From NCBI GenBank assembly GCA_937128475.1, contig CAKZML010000261.1, positions 1-35,370 of the forward strand: 35,370 nt of DNA, written 5' to 3'. Every line of letters begins with the position of its first letter. Position 1 is the stretch's first letter. A program made the position numbers and the translations under genes. The notes beneath the pieces were generated by a model. It did not search any database. It was not told where the DNA came from and saw only the letters and a list, made by a program, of their open reading frames with translations. Shown one piece after another: positions 34,859 through 35,370 of the stretch. Source of the stretch: an uncultured Chromatiales bacterium. GTDB taxonomy: Bacteria > Pseudomonadota > Gammaproteobacteria > Steroidobacterales > BM003.

Positions 34859-35370
34859 ATGCAGCAACTCATTGCGGACTTTCTTGCCATGAACTACCTG
34901 GAACTGGTGGCGGTGGTGCTAGCTATTGGCTACTTGCTGCTGGCGGTTAAAGAGAGTCTGTGGTGCTGGGCCGCGGCCTTTGTCAGCACCGCCATTTATC
35001 TTTACCTGTTTTTCGATGCGCGACTGTACATGGAGTCTGTGCTGCAGGTGTTTTACCTGGCCATGGCGGTATATGGATGGCAGCAGTGGCGTCGTGGCGG
35101 TGCAGGTGGCAAGAGCCTGGAGGTTTCCAGCTATCCGCTGGCTGTCCATGGGGTGGCCATCACCGTCGTGCTGGCGCTGAGCGCCCTGTCCGGGTGGTTG
35201 CTGTCCAGTTACACCGAGGCTGCATTCCCGTACCTGGATTCGTTCACCACCTGGTCGGCGGTCTGGACGACTTTCCTGGTAACCCGGAAAAAAATCGAGA
35301 ACTGGTTGTACTGGATAGTGATCGACAGTCTATCGATCTATATCTATGACAGTCGCGGCCTGGCCCTGAC
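34859..35370 (+). CDS. pnuT: PnuT-type thiamine transporter (PnuC family), C-terminus off the right edge
   Basis: The ATG at 34859 opens a frame without stop to the window end, 170 complete codons. The protein is mostly hydrophobic with seven or so spans. Family marks are AVKESLWCWAAAFVSTAIYL, QVFYLAMAVYGWQQWR and NWLYWIVIDSLSIYIY. The last belongs to the PnuC substrate-gripping region and lies close to the normal C-terminus, so about 20 residues are missing. PnuC proteins move nicotinamide riboside, PnuT thiamine and PnuX riboflavin by facilitated diffusion. TPP-riboswitch control points to thiamine. Phosphorylation by a kinase elsewhere would trap it. Confidence 0.88.
   Translation, partial: MQQLIADFLAMNYLELVAVVLAIGYLLLAVKESLWCWAAAFVSTAIYLYLFFDARLYMESVLQVFYLAMAVYGWQQWRRGGAGGKSLEVSSYPLAVHGVAITVVLALSALSGWLLSSYTEAAFPYLDSFTTWSAVWTTFLVTRKKIENWLYWIVIDSLSIYIYDSRGLAL

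Overview
The window looks like chromosomal DNA of a marine, aerobic gammaproteobacterium. The supporting traits are a Na+-translocating NADH:quinone reductase operon (nqrABCDEF-nqrM), a HemY-type protoporphyrinogen oxidase, a YgbA homologue, a Fur-type operator, a THI-box TonB receptor and a second EF-G. The Cellvibrionales/Halieaceae-like neighbourhood is my inference from protein character, not a search. Gene density is high. I see no rRNA, tRNA, CRISPR array, prophage or intact insertion sequence.

Layout. 1-982: the start of a Fur-box outer-membrane porin on the minus strand, then a decayed tail of an outer-membrane transporter. 1004-4150: a divergent LysR regulator and secreted alkyl sulfatase (SdsB/SdsA arrangement) with an AT-rich palindrome between them. 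4200-7200 (minus): a fusA2-type EF-G and an unrecognised six-helix membrane protein built from three helical-hairpin repeats. 7366-11201 (plus): a coupled five-gene run of a Baeyer-Villiger-like flavin monooxygenase, two DUF1538 membrane proteins, a divergent PII-like protein and a CBS-pair protein. 11223-15980 (minus): hemY, ygbA, a predicted lipoprotein methyltransferase and uup. 16124-20299: a small conserved hypothetical, a saccharopine-dehydrogenase-like oxidoreductase, and a kinase-aminotransferase fusion. 20436-22338: arsenate reductase and Acr3 arsenite exporter, facing a thioredoxin-like protein. 22462-24654: an acyl-CoA ligase and a universal stress protein. 24939-32225: crcB, DUF190, nqrABCDEF, nqrM and a CBS protein in one tight array. 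32323-35370: a TPP riboswitch controlling a thiamine-uptake operon (TonB receptor, thiamine-binding protein, PnuT), which runs off the right edge.

How genes work together. The alkyl sulfatase releases fatty alcohols that the acyl-CoA ligase could in principle channel to beta-oxidation after oxidation. arsC-acr3 reduces and exports arsenic. The Nqr operon makes the sodium-motive force, and NqrM matures the complex, but the flavin transferase ApbE is not in the window. The thiamine operon moves thiamine across both membranes under TPP control.

The most interesting candidate system is the DUF1538-DUF1538-PII-like-CBS operon (8853-11201). It looks like a two-subunit membrane transporter under two nucleotide-type sensors. 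The Nqr array independently pairs a membrane ion module with a PII-fold protein (DUF190) and a CBS-pair protein. Two such arrangements in one 35-kb window is a pattern worth testing.
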